From positions 295,198 through 359,197 of the forward strand of contig PHBP01000001.1 in assembly GCA_002842035.1 (NCBI GenBank): a stretch of 64,000 nt of DNA, in the 5' to 3' direction. Under the pieces are notes generated by a model, which saw nothing but the letters and a program-made list of their open reading frames with translations, was not told the DNA's origin and made no database searches. Numbering within the stretch: position 1 is the first letter of the stretch; the number at the start of each line of letters is the position of its first letter. This DNA is from Candidatus Cloacimonetes bacterium HGW-Cloacimonetes-2 (GTDB lineage Bacteria > Cloacimonadota > Cloacimonadia > Cloacimonadales > Cloacimonadaceae). This document shows positions 8,091 through 18,003 of this stretch, one piece after another. A program made the translations under genes and the position numbers.

Positions 8091-9192
8091 GTTTCACCTT
8101 CTTTTTAGCTGACGGAACCGGTTTTCTGGGAGTAGCGGGCTCATCTTCCTCGATCATTGTAGCTTCATTGCCTTCTTCATCGATGGGTTTTACACCACGA
8201 CTTTTAGCTTCCTTGATCTTACGATAGATGGTATCGACATCCATACCTAGTTCCAGATCGTACTTCTTGAGTTTTTGAATGATTTCTTCGAGCGATTTCT
8301 TACCGAAATTGCGGTACTTGAGCATTTCTGCTTCTGACTTGGAGACCAGTTCTCCGATCGTATAGATCTTGGCTGCGTCGAGACAATTGGCAGCGCGAAC
8401 TGTAAGCTCAATTTCTTTTACGCTCATTGAGAGAATGCGTTCCTTTTCTTCCAAATCCGGATCAAGCTCGACATCCTTGATATATTCGGGCTCTGTGTCA
8501 AACAGCGAGAGTCTGGCGAACATATCTTTGAGGATCTTGCCGGACAAGAAAAGGGCTATCTTGGGTTCGACGGCACCATTGGTATGGATTTCGAGGATCA
8601 AGCGGTCGAAATTCATACGTTCCTTCACACGTTGGTGAGTAACGCTGAAATTAACCTTGAGGACCGGAGAATAGACCGAATCGATCGGAATAAATCCGAT
8701 TGGATGGCCTTCTGTGGTCTGGCGGTCTGCCGGGACGTAGCCACGGCCGATGCCGATGATCAGCTCGATCCTGAGATCTGTATCTTCGGTGACTTCGAGC
8801 AAGTAGAGGTCTTTGTTGATAATCTTGATGTGAGCATTTTCCTGAATCTGAGAGGCAGTAATCACGCCCTTGCCTTTCTGCTCCAGAACGACTGTTACTT
8901 CTTCCACAGAGGTGGAATGAATCACAAGCTGTTTGAGGCGCAGGATCAGGTCGATATAATCGGAATTGGTGCCCGGTATGGGAGTGAACTCGTGGTGCAA
9001 GCCCTCAATACGGACAAAGCGCACGGCTGCTCCCTGGATCGAGGAGAGGAGGACACGACGCAGCGTATTGCCGATCGTGGTACCAAATCCGGGTTCCAAC
9101 GGGCCAATTTCGAATTTTCCAAAAGTACTGGAGTAAGAATCTTTATCATGCTCCAGTGATTCAGGCATCTGTAAGGGTTCGAGATACATCAT
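8074..9192 (-). CDS. rpoA: DNA-directed RNA polymerase subunit alpha
   Basis: 372 residues from the start chosen here. The longer frame to 9222 was rejected because GAGGAG lies 6 bases before the ATG at 9192. Alpha N-terminal domain: GPLEPGFGTTIGNTLRRVLL (RNAP dimerisation). Alpha C-terminal domain: about 255-320 with ELTVRAANCL and KYRNFGKKSL, which contact UP elements and activators. Beyond residue 325 is a charged, Lys/Pro-rich tail of about 45 residues that makes the protein longer than the usual 315-345. The order rpsD-rpoA-rplQ is the standard alpha-operon order. Confidence 0.97.
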   Translation of the reverse strand: MMYLEPLQMPESLEHDKDSYSSTFGKFEIGPLEPGFGTTIGNTLRRVLLSSIQGAAVRFVRIEGLHHEFTPIPGTNSDYIDLILRLKQLVIHSTSVEEVTVVLEQKGKGVITASQIQENAHIKIINKDLYLLEVTEDTDLRIELIIGIGRGYVPADRQTTEGHPIGFIPIDSVYSPVLKVNFSVTHQRVKERMNFDRLILEIHTNGAVEPKIALFLSGKILKDMFARLSLFDTEPEYIKDVELDPDLEEKERILSMSVKEIELTVRAANCLDAAKIYTIGELVSKSEAEMLKYRNFGKKSLEEIIQKLKKYDLELGMDVDTIYRKIKEAKSRGVKPIDEEGNEATMIEEDEPATPRKPVPSAKKKVKHATQS

Positions 9193-9221
9193 AGTGGACT
9201 CCTCGCTTTTATCCAAAAGCA

Positions 9222-9839
9222 TTATTTGGAGTAATACTCAACGATCAGACGAGTATCAACATTAACCGGGATCTCGCTAGCCGCCGGCACTGTCAAGAAT
9301 TCGCCTCTCATATTCTCTTTATCTACTGAAAGCCAGGCAAAGGGCGATGTGCTTTCAGTGCGTTCCACCGCTTCTATGATGGCTTTGATGCTTCTGCTCT
9401 TTTCACGGACTTCGATGACGTCGCCCGGCTTCACGAGGAAGGACGGGATATCAACTTTCTTTCCGTTTACCCTGATGTGACCGTGATTTACAAACTGACG
9501 GGCCTGCATGCGGGTGACCGCAAAACCGAGACGATAGACCACGTTGTCAAGTCTGCGCTCAAGAATCTGCATCAAAATATCGCCGGTCACACCGGTCATC
9601 TTGGCAGCCTTGAAGAAGTAGTTACGGAATTGCTTTTCGAGCAAGCCGTAAGTAAGGCGCAGCTTTTGTTTTTCACGAAGGTGGACACCATAATCGCTAA
9701 GTTTGCGACGCAAGGTGCGGCCATGCTGTCCGGGAGGGAACTTGCGTTTGTTTAAAATGCGATCAAACTTGGCAGAACCAAAGATGTTCTCTCCAAACTT
9801 GCGGCATATCTTTGCTTTTGGTCCGGTATATCTTGCCAT
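9222..9839 (-). CDS. rpsD: 30S ribosomal protein S4
   Basis: 205 residues, full length. N-terminal [20 protein letters not shown] and the S4 RNA-binding domain ([22 protein letters not shown], split at the domain centre) are clear. S4 is a primary 16S rRNA binder and in many bacteria represses its own alpha operon. The N-terminal zinc-binding Cys motif of some S4 proteins is absent (only one Cys). Gap to rpsK is 12 bases. Confidence 0.97.
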   Translation of the reverse strand: MARYTGPKAKICRKFGENIFGSAKFDRILNKRKFPPGQHGRTLRRKLSDYGVHLREKQKLRLTYGLLEKQFRNYFFKAAKMTGVTGDILMQILERRLDNVVYRLGFAVTRMQARQFVNHGHIRVNGKKVDIPSFLVKPGDVIEVREKSRSIKAIIEAVERTESTSPFAWLSVDKENMRGEFLTVPAASEIPVNVDTRLIVEYYSK

Positions 9840-9851
9840 TTCTCTTCTCCC

Positions 9852-10241
9852 TTATATCCTTCTGGTTTTAGGCGGACGGCAACCATTATGAGGAATGGGT
9901 GTTTCGTCCTTGATCAAGGTCACTTTCAGACCAGTGGCGTTGATGGAGCGAATGGAAGATTCTCGGCCTCCGCCGGGACCTTTTACAATCACGCTGACGC
10001 GAGCGATACCCATTTCAAGACCAGCTTTGGCAACTTCAGCCGCAGCGATCTGGGCAGCGTAAGGGGTGCTTTTACGGGAGCCTTTGTTACCAATCTTACC
10101 ACCGCTGGACCAGGCAAGCACGTTGCCGGCACGGTCGGTAAGGCTGATAATCGTGTTGTTGAAGCTGGAATGTACGAAGATGATACCTTCGTCAAATGCC
10201 AGACGAACACGTTTCTTTTTAATTCTGGTTTTCTTTGCCAT
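9852..10241 (-). CDS. rpsK: 30S ribosomal protein S11
   Basis: 129 residues. Recognised by [19 protein letters not shown], the glycine-rich [12 protein letters not shown] and the C-terminal [13 protein letters not shown]11 forms part of the 30S platform and contacts mRNA near the E site. Operon spacing: 8 bases after rpsM. Confidence 0.97.
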   Translation of the reverse strand: MAKKTRIKKKRVRLAFDEGIIFVHSSFNNTIISLTDRAGNVLAWSSGGKIGNKGSRKSTPYAAQIAAAEVAKAGLEMGIARVSVIVKGPGGGRESSIRSINATGLKVTLIKDETPIPHNGCRPPKTRRI

Positions 10242-10249
10242 TATAGCTC

Positions 10250-10618
10250 CTATTTCTTCTTCTTAATCGCGCCTGATTTGGGTCCCTTGCGGGTGCGGGC
10301 ATTGGTATGAGTTCTCTGTCCGCGAACCGGAAGACCACGTTTGTGGCGAAGCCCACGATAGCAGCCAATCTCCATCAATCGTTTGATGTTCATAGCTGTC
10401 TGGGTGCGCAGCGATCCTTCCACGACATATTCGTTTTGCACGATGTCACGGATAGCCTTTTCTTCTTCGACTGTCAGATCTTCAACCTTCTTCATTTCGT
10501 CGATATTGGCCTTTTTGCAAATCTCCTTCGCAAAAGTGGGGCCGATACCAAAGATATAGGTAAGACCAATGAACAGCCGTTTGTTCTTGGGAATTTCGAT
10601 ACCTGCAATGTGTGCCAA
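10250..10618 (-). CDS. rpsM: 30S ribosomal protein S13
   Basis: 122 residues. [14 protein letters not shown], the helix-hairpin-helix region [16 protein letters not shown] and the C-terminal [15 protein letters not shown] identify S13, which bridges the subunits and contacts the P-site tRNA. Spacing to rpmJ is 11 bases. Confidence 0.97.
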   Translation of the reverse strand: MAHIAGIEIPKNKRLFIGLTYIFGIGPTFAKEICKKANIDEMKKVEDLTVEEEKAIRDIVQNEYVVEGSLRTQTAMNIKRLMEIGCYRGLRHKRGLPVRGQRTHTNARTRKGPKSGAIKKKK

Positions 10619-10629
10619 GTTGGTCCTCC

Positions 10630-10746
10630 TTATCCCTGTCTTTGTTTATGTTTAGGGTTGGTGCTGCAGATAACACGGATTACGCCGTGGCGTTTGATAA
10701 TTCTACAATCTTTGCAGATGATTTTTACGGATGCTCGTACTTTCAT
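10630..10746 (-). CDS. rpmJ: 50S ribosomal protein L36
   Basis: 38 residues, the family's normal size. Zinc ligands C11, C14, C27 and H33 are all present (KDC and [11 protein letters not shown] around them), so this is the zinc-binding (C+) form. The ATG at 10746 has a GGGAG ribosome site upstream. The frame stays open further upstream, but that extension has no family counterpart. Confidence 0.95.
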   Translation of the reverse strand: MKVRASVKIICKDCRIIKRHGVIRVICSTNPKHKQRQG

Positions 10747-10792
10747 TGTATTCTCCCTGCATTGAGAAACCTTGTAAGGGTTAATGCATTCA

Positions 10793-11011
10793 TTATTTAT
10801 AACGATATGTAATCCTGCCGCGAGTAAGATCATAGGGAGAAAGCTCGACCTTGACCTTGTCACCCGGGAGGATGCGAATATAGTTCATACGCATTTTACC
10901 GGAGGAATGAGCAAGTATCTCATGTCCATTTTCCAGCTCTACGCGAAACGTCGTATTGGGAAGGGCTTCTGTCACTACGCCTTCGACTTCGATCACACCT
11001 GATTTTGACAT
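10793..11011 (-). CDS. infA: Translation initiation factor IF-1
   Basis: 72 residues, exactly the usual length. S1-like OB fold with [31 protein letters not shown] and the end [17 protein letters not shown]-1 blocks the A site during initiation. It lies 2 bases after map and 46 bases before rpmJ; the larger gap may hold a regulatory or processing site, but nothing distinct was seen. Confidence 0.97.
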   Translation of the reverse strand: MSKSGVIEVEGVVTEALPNTTFRVELENGHEILAHSSGKMRMNYIRILPGDKVKVELSPYDLTRGRITYRYK

Positions 11012-11013
11012 AA

Positions 11014-11778
11014 CTAACCTCTTATCATTGTAAGAATTACCGGATCACTATCAGTGACCAGGATGCTGTGTTCAAAGTGCGCTGAAAGACTGTTGTCAGC
11101 GACGAAGAATTCCCAGCCTATCTCTTTGACACGGTTTGTACCAATATTGACCATAGGCTCGATCGCCAAGGTCATACCGGCCTTGATACGGGGACCACGT
11201 CCGGGCTTGCCGCTGTTTGGAATCTGTGGCTCTTCGTGCAGAGATCTACCGATACCATGACCGGTAAGATTATCCGCCACGAAGTATCCCATTTGGCTCA
11301 CGTACGAACCAATGGCATACGAAATGTCACCAATGCGGTTGTCCACTCTGGCAGCATCAATTCCAAGCCTGAGGGCTTCCTGGGTGACATTCATCAGGCG
11401 TTCGGCAGATGCATCTATCTTTCCGACCGCATAAGTGCGGGCTGCGTCACCATAAAAACCATCCAGCAAGACACCAACATCGATACCAATGATATCTCCT
11501 TCGACCAAAATTGCTTTGGAAGAAGGGATCCCGTGAACGATACCGGAATTGATAGATGCACAAATACTGCCAGGAAATGGTTTGAGTCCATCTACAGTGT
11601 AGCCCTTGAAGGCGGGGCTGGCACCATTACTGCGGATAAAATCCTCAGAGAATTGGTCCAGTTCCAGCGTGCTGACACCGGGAACAATCCTGGATTCCAG
11701 CGCTTCAAAGAGCTTGGCGATCAACTCACAGCTTCTTTGCATCTTTACAATGTCCGTGTCGTTTTTGAGATAAATCAT
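11014..11778 (-). CDS. map: Type I methionine aminopeptidase
   Basis: 254 residues, the compact type Ia form. Pita-bread metal ligands are visible in context: two Asp in [17 protein letters not shown], His in [14 protein letters not shown] and the two Glu sites ([10 protein letters not shown], and Glu near the C-terminus around FEHSILV). It removes the initiator methionine from nascent proteins. The start overlaps the last base of secY. In many bacteria adk lies between secY and map; it is absent here. Confidence 0.95.
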   Translation of the reverse strand: MIYLKNDTDIVKMQRSCELIAKLFEALESRIVPGVSTLELDQFSEDFIRSNGASPAFKGYTVDGLKPFPGSICASINSGIVHGIPSSKAILVEGDIIGIDVGVLLDGFYGDAARTYAVGKIDASAERLMNVTQEALRLGIDAARVDNRIGDISYAIGSYVSQMGYFVADNLTGHGIGRSLHEEPQIPNSGKPGRGPRIKAGMTLAIEPMVNIGTNRVKEIGWEFFVADNSLSAHFEHSILVTDSDPVILTMIRG

Positions 11779-13088
11779 TAGTTCGAACGTCCGCGCAGTT
11801 TACCTTTCTTCATAAAGCCATCATAATGGCGCATCACCAGGTGAGACTCAATCTGTTGCAGAGTATCCAGCGCTACACCGACCACGATGATCAGACCTGT
11901 GCCTCCGAAGTAGAAGGGCAAGCCGAGGATCTTGGTCATGACTTCGGGAAGTAATGCGATGAAGGCATAGAAGATAGCACCCGGAAGAGTGATACGAACC
12001 AATACCGAATTGATATAATCCGCAGTCTTCTTTCCAGGCTTCTTGCCGGGTATATGACCACCATATTTTACCATATTCTCTGCCATCTCGGTGGGATTGA
12101 GCACCAGAGCTGTATAGAAATAGGCAAAGAAGATGATCAATCCGACGTACAGCAGAGTATATAGCGCTGCACCCGGAGAAAGCCATCTCTGCAGTGTGGC
12201 CCAGAAACCACCGCTCTTACCGAAGAACATAGCAATGGTAGCGGGGAACATAATGACCGACTGAGCAAAGATGATGGGAATCACACCAGCTGTATTCACA
12301 CGCAGGGGGATAAATGTGCTCTGACCGCCGTAAACACGACGTCCAACTATACGCTTTGCATATTGTACCGGTATCTTGCGAACTGCTTCAGTCACAAGAA
12401 TCACAGCGGCAGTTACGCCAACCATTATGACCAGTGCAAGTATTCTAAGCAACCAGTTTTGGACGCTATTGCCAGCGGTTTGGAACATCCTGATAAATCC
12501 TTCGGGATATCTTGCGATAATACCGGCAAAGATGATAAGGGATATGCCGTTGCCTATGCCATTCTCGGTGATCTGCTCACCCAGCCACATCACGATCATC
12601 GTACCTGTAATCAGAGTAACGACTCCCAGGAAGTGGAAGATGAAACCGGGATTGGGAACCACGCCGGGAAGATTGGTGAGCCAGAGTGTAATTGTTACGG
12701 CGTTGAAGGCTGCAAGGCCGACAGTGCCATAACGAGTGATCTGGTTCAACTTCTTCTGACCATCAGCACCTTCCTTGCGCAGCTTCTCAAAATAAGGGAT
12801 AATGCTTCCCAGAAGCTGAATAACGATTGACGCTGTGATATAGGGCATAATACCCAAAGCAAAGACGGAAGCACGCTCAAAGTTACCACCGACAAAGAGA
12901 TCGAGCAGACCGTAGATCGTGCCCTGTCCTCCCTGGGGACTGGCAAAGAAATCTTTGAGAGCACCGGCGTCTATGCCGGGAACGGGCACAAAGCTGCCCA
13001 GACGATAGAGCACCAAGAACAATGCTGTAAAGAGTATCTTCTTCTTCAAGTCCGGAATCCGGAACATGTTAGCAATTGTCTTAAACAA
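11778..13088 (-). CDS. secY: Protein translocase subunit SecY
   Basis: 436 residues with ten predicted membrane spans, the SecY size. The N-terminal GSFVPVPGID, the plug-region GGNFERASVFALGIMPYI, and the cytoplasmic loop residues around RRVYGGQSTFIPLRVN are typical. SecY is the channel of the SecYEG translocon in the inner membrane and would export the many signal-peptide proteins of this window. One base separates it from rplO. Confidence 0.97.
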   Translation of the reverse strand: MFKTIANMFRIPDLKKKILFTALFLVLYRLGSFVPVPGIDAGALKDFFASPQGGQGTIYGLLDLFVGGNFERASVFALGIMPYITASIVIQLLGSIIPYFEKLRKEGADGQKKLNQITRYGTVGLAAFNAVTITLWLTNLPGVVPNPGFIFHFLGVVTLITGTMIVMWLGEQITENGIGNGISLIIFAGIIARYPEGFIRMFQTAGNSVQNWLLRILALVIMVGVTAAVILVTEAVRKIPVQYAKRIVGRRVYGGQSTFIPLRVNTAGVIPIIFAQSVIMFPATIAMFFGKSGGFWATLQRWLSPGAALYTLLYVGLIIFFAYFYTALVLNPTEMAENMVKYGGHIPGKKPGKKTADYINSVLVRITLPGAIFYAFIALLPEVMTKILGLPFYFGGTGLIIVVGVALDTLQQIESHLVMRHYDGFMKKGKLRGRSN

Positions 13089-13089
13089 G

Positions 13090-13545
13090 TTACACTACCT
13101 CCGCCTTGCCGCCGCTCTTCTCAATAATCTCTTTTGCACGTTTGGAAAAGGCGTTTGCCTTGATATGAACGGCTTTGGTGAATTCTTCATTAAGAGCTGC
13201 CAAGACCTTGACGGGAGCTTTAGCTTTTTGTCCCTTTGAGGGAATAAAGCCCATAGCTTCGAGTTTTGCGATATCGAATTCGCTCTCTTCAACGGTCATC
13301 AGGCGGTTCAGATTCAAGGTACGGTAGGTAACCTTGAAGATGTTTTTGAAGCCACGCTTGGGTAGGCGACGATGGATGGGCATCTGACCACCTTCAAAGG
13401 CGGCAGGTACTGTTCCACCGGCACGGGCTTTGGTACCTTTGTGTCCACGGCCAGCTTGATGGCCGTGTCCGCTACCTTGTCCCTTACCAAGACGTTTCTT
13501 GTTTTTCCTTCCGGCAGGTTTCCCCAGATTGTGTAAGGTCAACAT
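13090..13545 (-). CDS. rplO: 50S ribosomal protein L15
   Basis: 151 residues. The glycine/basic N-terminus (KRLGKGQGSGHGHQAGRGHKG) and the RRLPKRGFKN segment are diagnostic of L15, a late-assembly 50S protein. Spacing to rpmD is 2 bases. Confidence 0.96.
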   Translation of the reverse strand: MLTLHNLGKPAGRKNKKRLGKGQGSGHGHQAGRGHKGTKARAGGTVPAAFEGGQMPIHRRLPKRGFKNIFKVTYRTLNLNRLMTVEESEFDIAKLEAMGFIPSKGQKAKAPVKVLAALNEEFTKAVHIKANAFSKRAKEIIEKSGGKAEVV

Positions 13546-13547
13546 AA

Positions 13548-13733
13548 TTATTCTCCCTGCACGTTTTCAACTTTCAAAAGGTAGGATACTTTCTTGATCA
13601 TACCCATGATGGAAGGGCTATCATCGTGGATACGGCTTTTGCCGATCTTGCCCAGACCAAGAGCTTCGATAACCCGCTTGTGGTCTTCTTTACGATTTAT
13701 AGTGCTGCGTATTTGGGTCACTTTAATCTTCAT
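13548..13733 (-). CDS. rpmD: 50S ribosomal protein L30
   Basis: 61 residues. MKIKVTQIRSTINRKEDHKR and ALGLGKIGKSR are the L30 core. The start overlaps the rpsE stop by 4 bases (ATGA). Confidence 0.95.
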   Translation of the reverse strand: MKIKVTQIRSTINRKEDHKRVIEALGLGKIGKSRIHDDSPSIMGMIKKVSYLLKVENVQGE

Positions 13734-14248
13734 TTTTCCTCCTGCCCGGTAAGCTCCGCGACAGTTTTATTACGAAGACGGGAGATGTCTTGCACGGTTC
13801 TCAGGGATTTGAGCCCGATAATCGTGGCTTTGACAACGTTTGTGGGTGTGTTTGAGCCCAAGGATTTGCAGAGGATGTTCTCGATACCGGCTGCTTCGAA
13901 GATGGCGCGGGTGGTCCCTCCGGCGATAACACCGGTACCGGGACGAGCAGGCTTCATCATAATGCGGGAAGCACCATAACGTGCGACATATTCGTGAGGA
14001 ATTGTACCTTTCACGATCGGCACCTTGAACATTGACTTCATAGCCTTTTCTTTGGCTTTGCGGATGGCGTCAACGATTTCATTGGCTTTACCGGAACCGA
14101 CTCCGATATTGCCTTGACGATCCCCAACCACTACGATGGCGCTAAAGCTAAAGTTTCTTCCACCTTTCACAACTTTGGCGACACGCTTGGTCTCGATAAT
14201 CTTCTCGATAAAGGGACTTTCTTCGACGTTGTTTCTTTCGTAATTCAC
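13730..14248 (-). CDS. rpsE: 30S ribosomal protein S5
   Basis: 172 residues. The S5 double-stranded-RNA-binding domain (ETKRVAKVVKGGRNFSFSAI) and the C-terminal fold (GASRIMMKPARPGTGVIAGG) are clear. S5 contributes to decoding accuracy and, with S4, to mRNA helicase activity at the entry site. Gap to rplR is 12 bases. Confidence 0.97.
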   Translation of the reverse strand: MNYERNNVEESPFIEKIIETKRVAKVVKGGRNFSFSAIVVVGDRQGNIGVGSGKANEIVDAIRKAKEKAMKSMFKVPIVKGTIPHEYVARYGASRIMMKPARPGTGVIAGGTTRAIFEAAGIENILCKSLGSNTPTNVVKATIIGLKSLRTVQDISRLRNKTVAELTGQEEK

Positions 14249-14260
14249 GCTATCCTCCTC

Positions 14261-14632
14261 TTAAAATTCCAGGCCGGCTTTGCGAGCGCCATCAGCAAGA
14301 GCCTTGACTCTGCCGTGGTACTTGTAGCCTGAGCGGTCGAATGCGACTTTGGTGATACCGGCGGCGATAGCTTTTTCGCCCAACTTTTGTCCTACCATTA
14401 GGCTCTGCTCTGTCTTCTTGAGACCAGCAGCGAGATCAATCTCTTTGGAGATGGAGGACATCGATACTAAGGTTACACCTTTCACATCGTCAATAATCTG
14501 GGCGTAAATTCCCTTGTTACTGCGGAATACTGCCAGTCTTGGACGTTCGGCAGTGCCACTAAGACGCTTCCGGATGGCTGCTCTGCGACGAGTGCGAAGG
14601 CGGGTTTTTTCTATATTGCTTTGTTTTATCAT
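14261..14632 (-). CDS. rplR: 50S ribosomal protein L18
   Basis: 123 residues. [20 protein letters not shown] and [20 protein letters not shown] identify L18, a 5S rRNA-binding protein of the central protuberance. Normal length and spacing (13 bases after rplF). Confidence 0.97.
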   Translation of the reverse strand: MIKQSNIEKTRLRTRRRAAIRKRLSGTAERPRLAVFRSNKGIYAQIIDDVKGVTLVSMSSISKEIDLAAGLKKTEQSLMVGQKLGEKAIAAGITKVAFDRSGYKYHGRVKALADGARKAGLEF

Positions 14633-14645
14633 CTTAGTGCCTCAT

Positions 14646-15218
14646 TTACTTGGAGCCAGCCTTACCGGCTTTGATGGGAACATACTCGTTCTCGTAGCGG
14701 ATGCCTTTGCCCTTGTAGTTTTCAGGGGGACGGCATGCGCGCACTTCAGCAGAAAATTCGCCCACCAGTTGCTTATCGATCCCTTTGATGCGGATGATGC
14801 TGGTGAGATCACTACGAGTTCCCTTGGAGCGTGGTACAGCCTGAGCTTCCACACTGAGTCCTTCGGGAATCTTGTACATAATGTCGTGGGAGTATCCCAG
14901 GGAGAGTTTCAACCAAGGTCCAATAACCTCGGAAGAATAACCGGTACCGATAATATGAAGAGTCTTCATAAAACCTTCAGTCACGCCTGTGACCATATTC
15001 TGCACCAAAGCACGAGTCAAACCGTGATAGGCGCGCAGAGTCTTGGTTTCTTCAGCTCTCTTGATATGAACAATTCCGTCTTCCTGTTCTAAAGTGATCC
15101 CTTCGAGAAGCTCGTAATGCAGCTCGCCGAGGGCTCCCTTGACGGTGACATTGCTACCGGATACAGAAACAGTAGTTCCGGCGGCTAGCTTGATAGGGGC
15201 TCTTCCTATTCTGGACAT
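14646..15218 (-). CDS. rplF: 50S ribosomal protein L6
   Basis: 190 residues, slightly longer than the usual 177 because of a C-terminal Lys/Gly tail. MSRIGRAPIKL, the two-fold repeated L6 domains and RPPENYKGKGIRYENE are typical. L6 lies near the factor-binding site of the 50S subunit. Spacing to rpsH is 8 bases. Confidence 0.97.
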   Translation of the reverse strand: MSRIGRAPIKLAAGTTVSVSGSNVTVKGALGELHYELLEGITLEQEDGIVHIKRAEETKTLRAYHGLTRALVQNMVTGVTEGFMKTLHIIGTGYSSEVIGPWLKLSLGYSHDIMYKIPEGLSVEAQAVPRSKGTRSDLTSIIRIKGIDKQLVGEFSAEVRACRPPENYKGKGIRYENEYVPIKAGKAGSK

Positions 15219-15226
15219 CTATCCTC

Positions 15227-15640
15227 CTACCAAACCCGGCAGACATACTCGCCGCCGACTTTATTGATTCTGGCATCCCGATCGACCATCACACCGTTTG
15301 AACTCGAGATGATCGCACAACCCGTATTGTTGAACACGCTGGGGAGTTTGTCGCTTTTGACATAAACTCTGCGTCCGGGCTTGGATACGCGAACCAATCC
15401 CTTCATCACGGGCTCACCGCTATTGGTATAGCGGAGGTTTACCAGGATACGTCTGTAATTAATCTTGTTTTGCGGGTCTTTCTCAAGTACCTGCACGCTA
15501 TTTACAAAGTTCTCGTTTGCAAGGATCCTCACAATCGCCTCTACAAGCTTGTTGTGATTAACGATCACCTGCGTATGACCGGCACGATATGCATTACGGA
15601 TCTTGGTTAATGCATCAGCTATCGGATCACTAACGCTCAT
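15227..15640 (-). CDS. rpsH: 30S ribosomal protein S8
   Basis: 137 residues. MSVSDPIADALTKIRNAYRA and the C-terminal SSNGVMVDRDARINKVGGE with the final VCRVW are the S8 signature. S8 binds helix 21 of 16S rRNA and is the spc-operon repressor in E. coli; whether it regulates here is not visible. Confidence 0.97.
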   Translation of the reverse strand: MSVSDPIADALTKIRNAYRAGHTQVIVNHNKLVEAIVRILANENFVNSVQVLEKDPQNKINYRRILVNLRYTNSGEPVMKGLVRVSKPGRRVYVKSDKLPSVFNNTGCAIISSSNGVMVDRDARINKVGGEYVCRVW

Positions 15641-15655
15641 TCTTTCTCCTTATTT

Positions 15656-15841
15656 TTACCAGCTCGACCTGGTGATACCGGGAATCTGCCCCATTGAGGC
15701 ATACTTGCGGAAGCACAGACGGCACATCCCGAAATCTCTCATATAAGCACGGGGGCGGCCGCAGATCATACAGCGGTTATATTTTCTGACTTGGAACTTG
15801 GGAGTTCTTTGTTGTTTTAAGATAAGTGATTTCTTTGCCAA
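15656..15841 (-). CDS. rpsN: 30S ribosomal protein S14, zinc-binding form
   Basis: 61 residues, the length of the short zinc-dependent (type Z) S14. All four Cys ligands are present (C24, C27, C40, C43 in CMICGRP and [10 protein letters not shown]). The end [11 protein letters not shown] is the family C-terminus. Located between rplE and rpsH as usual. Confidence 0.96.
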   Translation of the reverse strand: MAKKSLILKQQRTPKFQVRKYNRCMICGRPRAYMRDFGMCRLCFRKYASMGQIPGITRSSW

Positions 15842-15852
15842 AATAAATCTCC

Positions 15853-16398
15853 TTATTGATTCTTCTGGAAGGGCATACCAAGTTCGGCGAGTAGTTCACG
15901 GCACTCTTCATCGGTGTGTGCTGTGGTTACAATAGTGATATTCAACCCGCGGATGGCGTCTATCTTGTCGTATTCGATCTCCGGGAACACAGTCTGCTCT
16001 TTGAGACCAAAGGAGAAGTTTCCTCTGCCGTCAAATGAATCGGACGGGATACCGTGGAAGTCCCTAATACGAGGGATTACGATGGAGATCAGTCTGTCAA
16101 AGAACTCAAACATCACTTCAGAGCGGAGCGTCACTTTACAGCCAATCGGCATACCTTGACGAAGCTTGAAGTTAGATATTGATTTGCGTGCTTTTGTCAC
16201 GACTGCCTTACGGCCGGTGATCTGTTCCATATCTTTTACAGCATTATCGAGCAAAGCCTTGTTTTGTGTGGCATGACCGACGCCCATGGAGACCACGATT
16301 TTGACCATCTTGGGGACCATATGTGGATTGGTGTAATCAAAGCGTTTTTGCAACGCTGGAATCACCTGATCTTTATAGTGTACTTGTAAACGATTCAT
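15853..16398 (-). CDS. rplE: 50S ribosomal protein L5
   Basis: 181 residues, full length. [19 protein letters not shown] and [18 protein letters not shown] are L5 hallmarks. L5 binds 5S rRNA and contacts the P-site tRNA elbow. Operon gap 11 bases on each side. Confidence 0.97.
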   Translation of the reverse strand: MNRLQVHYKDQVIPALQKRFDYTNPHMVPKMVKIVVSMGVGHATQNKALLDNAVKDMEQITGRKAVVTKARKSISNFKLRQGMPIGCKVTLRSEVMFEFFDRLISIVIPRIRDFHGIPSDSFDGRGNFSFGLKEQTVFPEIEYDKIDAIRGLNITIVTTAHTDEECRELLAELGMPFQKNQ

Positions 16399-16409
16399 TC
16401 CATTCTCCT

Positions 16410-16730
16410 CTACAGCTCGTCACCGGATTTCTTGCAGACGCGGACGCGTTTGCCTTCGCGAACCTGGAAGACGGCCTTGGAAACGGTATTCAGCTTCTCG
16501 TTAAAGAGCATGACGTTTGATGCATTCACAGGAGCTTCCATATGGATGATACCACCCTGGGGATTGCGCTGGGAGGGCTTGGCATGCTTTTTAATCATAT
16601 TTACTTTTTCGATAATGACGCGATTGGTCTTGGGATAAGCCTTGAGGACTCTGCCCTTTTTGCCTTTATCAGCGCCGGAGATCACGATCACGTAATCACC
16701 TTTCTTGAGATGCAATTTAGCTTCTGCCAT
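16410..16730 (-). CDS. rplX: 50S ribosomal protein L24
   Basis: 106 residues. A KOW motif ([20 protein letters not shown]) and [17 protein letters not shown] identify L24, an assembly initiator of the 50S subunit at the tunnel exit. Gap to rplN 8 bases. Confidence 0.97.
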   Translation of the reverse strand: MAEAKLHLKKGDYVIVISGADKGKKGRVLKAYPKTNRVIIEKVNMIKKHAKPSQRNPQGGIIHMEAPVNASNVMLFNEKLNTVSKAVFQVREGKRVRVCKKSGDEL

Positions 16731-16738
16731 CTTTCCTC

Positions 16739-17107
16739 CTACAATACTTCCGGGGCCAGCGAGACTATTTTCATATAGCCAACTTCGCGGAGTTCCCTGG
16801 CAACGGGTCCAAAGATACGGGTACCCTTGGGCTCGTGTTTATCGTCGATGATGACGGCTGCATTGTCTGCAAAGCGGATATAGGATCCGTCCGGACGACG
16901 CACTTCTTTGGAAGTACGCACGATCACGGCTTTTTCCACCGCACCTTTCTTTACTTTTCCGCCGGGTGAAGCGGATTTTATCGCTATCACAATCACATCA
17001 CCAACTGATGCATACTTGCGCCTGGTGCCACCAAGAACCTTGATACACATGGCTTTCTTGGCACCGGAGTTATCAGCGATATTCAACACGGTTTGTACTT
17101 GAATCAT
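16739..17107 (-). CDS. rplN: 50S ribosomal protein L14
   Basis: 122 residues. [18 protein letters not shown] and the C-terminal [14 protein letters not shown] are diagnostic. L14 forms an intersubunit bridge with 16S rRNA. Confidence 0.97.
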   Translation of the reverse strand: MIQVQTVLNIADNSGAKKAMCIKVLGGTRRKYASVGDVIVIAIKSASPGGKVKKGAVEKAVIVRTSKEVRRPDGSYIRFADNAAVIIDDKHEPKGTRIFGPVARELREVGYMKIVSLAPEVL

Positions 17108-17118
17108 TCCATAACCCC

Positions 17119-17373
17119 TTATTTAACTCTCTCTACAATCTTGTGCAGAGTCCATCTTTTACGGGCACTGAGGGGACGTGATTCCATAATCTGTACCACA
17201 TCTCCGACATGTGCATCATTAGTCTCGTCGTGCGCCATGAATTTCTTGTGGCGACGAACTGTCTTTTTATACAAAGGATGGATATACTGGCGTTCGACTC
17301 TTACAACGATGGTTTTATCGTTCTTGTCGCTCACGACTATACCCTGTCTGATCATTTTACGATTTTCAGCCAT
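17119..17373 (-). CDS. rpsQ: 30S ribosomal protein S17
   Basis: 84 residues. OB-fold protein with [20 protein letters not shown] and the [20 protein letters not shown] segment typical of S17. Eleven bases separate it from rplN. Confidence 0.97.
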   Translation of the reverse strand: MAENRKMIRQGIVVSDKNDKTIVVRVERQYIHPLYKKTVRRHKKFMAHDETNDAHVGDVVQIMESRPLSARKRWTLHKIVERVK

Positions 17374-17381
17374 TTCTTACC

Positions 17382-17576
17382 TCACGCCTTTTGCGTTTTC
17401 TCTTTGATGATGGTGTTGATCCGGGCGATGTCTCTGCGGACGATGCGGATGCGATCGTTGCGATCCAGGAGATTCTTCGCCTTTTGAAAACGCAGGTTGA
17501 AAAGCTCGATACGGGCTTCTTCGCGCTTGGCTTCCAATTCGGCTATACTTAGCTCACGAATTTCATCAGCTTTCAT
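17382..17576 (-). CDS. rpmC: 50S ribosomal protein L29
   Basis: 64 residues, two-helix hairpin. [20 protein letters not shown] and the central RFQKA identify L29, located at the tunnel exit near the SRP/trigger-factor site. ATG overlaps the rplP stop (ATGA). Confidence 0.96.
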   Translation of the reverse strand: MKADEIRELSIAELEAKREEARIELFNLRFQKAKNLLDRNDRIRIVRRDIARINTIIKEKTQKA

Positions 17577-17992
17577 AATTCTACTCCTTCACGAGCCACC
17601 AAACGGGTCTTGATCGGCAACTTATGAGCTGCCAGACGCATGGCTTCTTTGGCTATTTTGACGTCAACGCCTTCGATTTCAAACAGGACTCTGCCGGGAA
17701 GTACGACGGCTACCCAATATTCGGGAGCGCCTTTACCTTTTCCCATACGGGTTTCGGCAGGTTTCTTGGTGACGGGTTTGTCCGGGAATATACGAATCCA
17801 GACTTTACCGATACGCTTCATATGACGAGTGATGGCAATACGAGCAGCTTCGATCTGACGGCTTGTGAGCCATGCAGCTTCGAGCGCTACCAATCCGTAA
17901 TCGCCAAAATCGATGTCAGAGCCGTTCCAGGCGAGCCCGTTGCGGCGTCCTTTCATCTGTTTACGATATTTTATCTTCTTTGGTGCTAACAC
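17573..17992 (-). CDS. rplP: 50S ribosomal protein L16
   Basis: 139 residues. [19 protein letters not shown] and [16 protein letters not shown] are L16 signatures; the Arg of the conserved hydroxylation-site region is within this segment. L16 supports A-site tRNA positioning. The end is coupled to rpmC. Confidence 0.97.
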   Translation of the reverse strand: MLAPKKIKYRKQMKGRRNGLAWNGSDIDFGDYGLVALEAAWLTSRQIEAARIAITRHMKRIGKVWIRIFPDKPVTKKPAETRMGKGKGAPEYWVAVVLPGRVLFEIEGVDVKIAKEAMRLAAHKLPIKTRLVAREGVEL

Positions 17993-18003
17993 TTAATCAC
18001 TCC

